The notes under the pieces: generated by a model | Told to the model about the DNA's origin: nothing | Seen by the model: only the letters and a program-made list of their open reading frames with translations | Databases searched by the model: none | Part shown: positions 61,927-64,000 of the stretch, in pieces | Layout of the letters: each line of letters opens with the position of its first letter | How positions within the stretch are numbered: the stretch's first letter is position 1 | Assembly: GCA_030279155.1 (NCBI GenBank) | Contig: CM059033.1 | Location: forward strand, 41,405,501 to 41,469,500 | DNA: 64,000 bases | Reading direction: 5' to 3' | Origin: Forsythia viridissima | Taxonomy: Eukaryota; Streptophyta; Magnoliopsida; Lamiales; Oleaceae | Translations under genes and position numbers: made by a program

Positions 61927-62340
61927 TGAAAGTAATATTCTAGTTGAAATGGATGTTTTTAAGGATGAAAGTGATATTTGGGATGAATGGAGATGTTCAC
62001 GGTAAAATTGATGTTGCACAACTTCCTATAGATCTTCGATTACAAATTCTAATTATAGAATACAGTGTTAATGCTTGGGATAAAATTCAAAAAGTATACA
62101 TGTAAATGAATCCTTGTCAGCCTCGCAAGCATAAATTAGATAGAAAAAATATAGAAAATCATCATTGAATTTGAAACGTTTCCAACCTTATTGGTTTAAT
62201 GAATTTCCTTCTTGGTTGGAATATAACATAAAGAAAGATGCTGCATTTCACCTTTGTTGTTATCTTTTGAAATCAAGTGGGGAACGAGGAAATTATAACA
62301 CTTTTGCTACTTAATTTTGCCTACCTAAAGAAATATTCCT
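61927..62340 (+). pseudogene. hAT-type (ZMYM1-like) TTF zinc-finger domain remnant
   Basis: Conceptual translation across breaks gives VAQLPIDLRLQILIIEYSVN, then NPCQPRKHKL, FNEFPSWLEYNIKKDAAFHL and CCYLLKS. This is the TTF-type zinc finger found at the N-terminus of plant ZMYM1-like / hAT-derived transposases (DUF4371 family). The conserved CQPR, W-EYS and CCYLF positions are recognisable. Stops occur after KVYM and at several later points. The catalytic part does not follow in the window. The CACTA element at 48515-61923 interrupts it upstream. Confidence 0.75.
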
Positions 62341-62861
62341 GGCTCAACCACTGAATGTGGACTTTTATAAGCTTGGTTTTACTGATTAATTTTAGTTATT
62401 TATAGTTGTTAATAGTTAGTTATAGTTAACATTGAAAATATTTGAGGTTTATTTATGTATTAATATTTTGAATTATAATATTTAATATAATTTTTACGAT
62501 CCTCGATCCGATCCGACTCAACAAGGTATAACATTTTTGTCACTTGAAGTATTGGCTATTATATGATTGGTCTAACAAAAAAGACTCGGAGTCAAATAAA
62601 AATGATGAGAAAACATTTCGTATCATTCAACAATTATTTTCCGTGATGCAACTGGAATAAATAAGCTTAAAATGGAGATTAGAATTGATTAACATATATG
62701 ACAACATGATCGAACAACTTTATTGAAGCAACATATTTATAGCATACTAAACATTGTAATGATCATAAACACTGACCGCATACATGAAAATAAATATAAA
62801 GACCTGTAACAGGAGGCCACTAGAAGATGAAGCTTATTTTCATGATAAACTGGCCTATACC
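62341..62861. other. Intergenic / 3' flank of the P450 gene
   Basis: Non-coding and AT-rich. The ~200 bp next to the P450 stop codon should hold its 3' UTR; no clear poly-A signal can be singled out. Confidence 0.4.
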
Positions 62862-64000
62862 TTAACCGTCAACGAGAGGTTGGTAGGGTGTGGCAGTCAA
62901 ATAAAGGTTCTTTTTTCTCATTCCACTTATTCCTAGTAGCTCAGTCATGTCCATATTATTAGGGGTCATTCCTTTGGGAAGTTTCCAGTTAAAGTGGTAG
63001 AGAAGTTGTGCTAAAGGATACTCAATATTTGCCAAGGCGAAGCTCATGCCTGGACAAAACCTTCTTCCTGATCCAAATGGAATATATTCAAAGTTATTTC
63101 CCAAGAATTCAACAGAAGTATTTTCAAATCTCTCTGGTTTAAAGATTTCTGGTTCGTCCCAATATTCTGGATCTCTTCCTAAAGCCCATATATTAACAGT
63201 GACTTTTGCTTTCTTTGGTATAGTATACCCATCAACTACACATTCTTCCCTGCATGCTCTTGGTAATAAAGGAACGACAGGGTGGACCCTCAAAGATTCC
63301 TTGATTATCAACTTCAGATATTGCAATTTTTGAACATCACTTTCCTCGATAGTCTTTTTTCCATTAAACGCTTGTCTTATTTCAGCTTGTGCCTTTGCCA
63401 TCACACGTGGATTTCTCATCAATTCAGCCATGGTCCAATCCATTGCTGTGGTTGATGTTTCAGTTCCGCCTGTAAACATGTCCTGGAACAATAACACAAT
63501 TCTTATTTTTGTGAAAACAATTATAATCGTTATCTAAAAATAAATAGTTCTTTAGGCTAATTAAATAACTTACGAAAATTATTGCTTTGACGTTGTCATT
63601 GGTTATTGGAATACCAAGTTCCCCACTTTCTTTCAATCTAAGCAGAACATCGACTATGTCTTCACCACCCAACTCCCCATTGCTTGTTTTCCCTGTAGCT
63701 AGGACATCTTTATGCTCGGCGATAATAGCGTCAAGAATTGAATCTAATTGACGACGCATTTTCACCAAGTTAAATTTATTCCAAGTGACGTACTTTAGGA
63801 ACTTCACTGAGGGGAAGAAATCAGCCAAATCAAATCCCGCGGCCAAGGCTACTCCTTTCTTCATGAACGTTATCAAAGTTTCTTGGTCTTTCAGTAGCTC
63901 ACCAAATGCTGCTCTAGATGTGATTGAACTCATGAATGAAAATATTTTGGAAGTTAGATTGATGAGTTCTCCAGAAGATGATTGAATAGATTTAATAAGG
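62862..64000 (-). CDS. Cytochrome P450, CYP71 clade (CYP71D-like), 5' end outside window
   Basis: Two exons on the minus strand: 64000-63574 (enters from the right edge) and 63482-62862, joined in phase 0 across an intron with GT (63573) and AG (63483). Exon 2 begins with helix I, GGTETST, and contains ESLR (the ExxR motif), PERF and the haem-binding FGSGRRFCPG, whose Cys ligates the haem iron. It ends ATPYQPLVDG-stop. Exon 1 shows the region before helix I (GELGGEDIVDVLLRLKESG). The single intron just before helix I is the usual A-type pattern. The N-terminal ~150 residues with the ER anchor are missing. Such enzymes are ER monooxygenases in terpenoid, alkaloid or flavonoid pathways; the substrate cannot be inferred. 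No defect is visible. Confidence 0.92.

Overview
The window is eudicot-like nuclear DNA: AT-rich, with intron-containing genes, plant-specific transposon families and, at the right edge, a CYP71-clade cytochrome P450. It is almost entirely nested transposable elements. The species cannot be named from the sequence. The only ordinary host genes seen are the P450 (minus strand, 62862 to beyond 64000, 5' end missing) and one orphan exon of a MATE (DETOXIFICATION-type) transporter at 31224-31387. No rRNA, tRNA or CRISPR array was recognised.

Layout. 1-5050: 3' part of a CACTA (En/Spm) element with the TNP2 C-terminus, a decayed TnpA-like gene and a block of GGGACGAC subterminal repeats ending in TGTAGTG. 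6049-8321: a Mutator-like element (MULE) with a perfect 9-bp target duplication, an array of GTATCA/TGATAC motifs and a two-exon 96-residue gene. 8784-9037 and 11547-11822: two palindromic MULE-type MITEs of one family. 11830-13580: truncated Ty1/copia element. 13600-15950: internally deleted Ty3/gypsy (Athila-like) remnant on the minus strand. 16005-17784: hAT transposase pseudogene. The hAT was split by a 13.1-kb copia element (17785-30887) that looks like the SIRE/Maximus lineage, with two LTRs, gag-pol and an envelope-position ORF. That ORF is itself split by a 2.3-kb solo LTR (25652-27967, target duplication CCTTT).

31550-33019: TIR element, class uncertain. 33457-34827: cargo-carrying MULE with ~290-bp TIRs and 9-bp duplication TATTTTTTA. 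34869-36222: MULE inserted in poly-T, with GTAACA motifs. 37740-40266: non-autonomous Helitron on the minus strand with a perfect terminal hairpin and a possible captured exon. About 40700-48042: a large MULE-like unit on the minus strand with a DUF1985/Ulp1-accompanying gene broken by nonsense codons. Its introns hold arrays of AAAAGTGACAT motifs and a second Helitron end (43164).

48515-61923: a complete 13.4-kb CACTA element with matching TIRs and 3-bp duplication GGA, inserted into a hAT/ZMYM1-like (TTF zinc finger) pseudogene. It has a TNP2 gene with one in-frame stop and an apparently intact six-exon TnpA-like gene. The two genes would together supply transposase (TNP2) and a DNA-binding partner acting on the GGGACGGT subterminal repeats. 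It is the best candidate here for recent activity.

The most unusual pattern is that three different MULE-type elements each carry a dense array of their own short word, and all three words fit GTRWCA (GTATCA, GTGACA, GTAACA).
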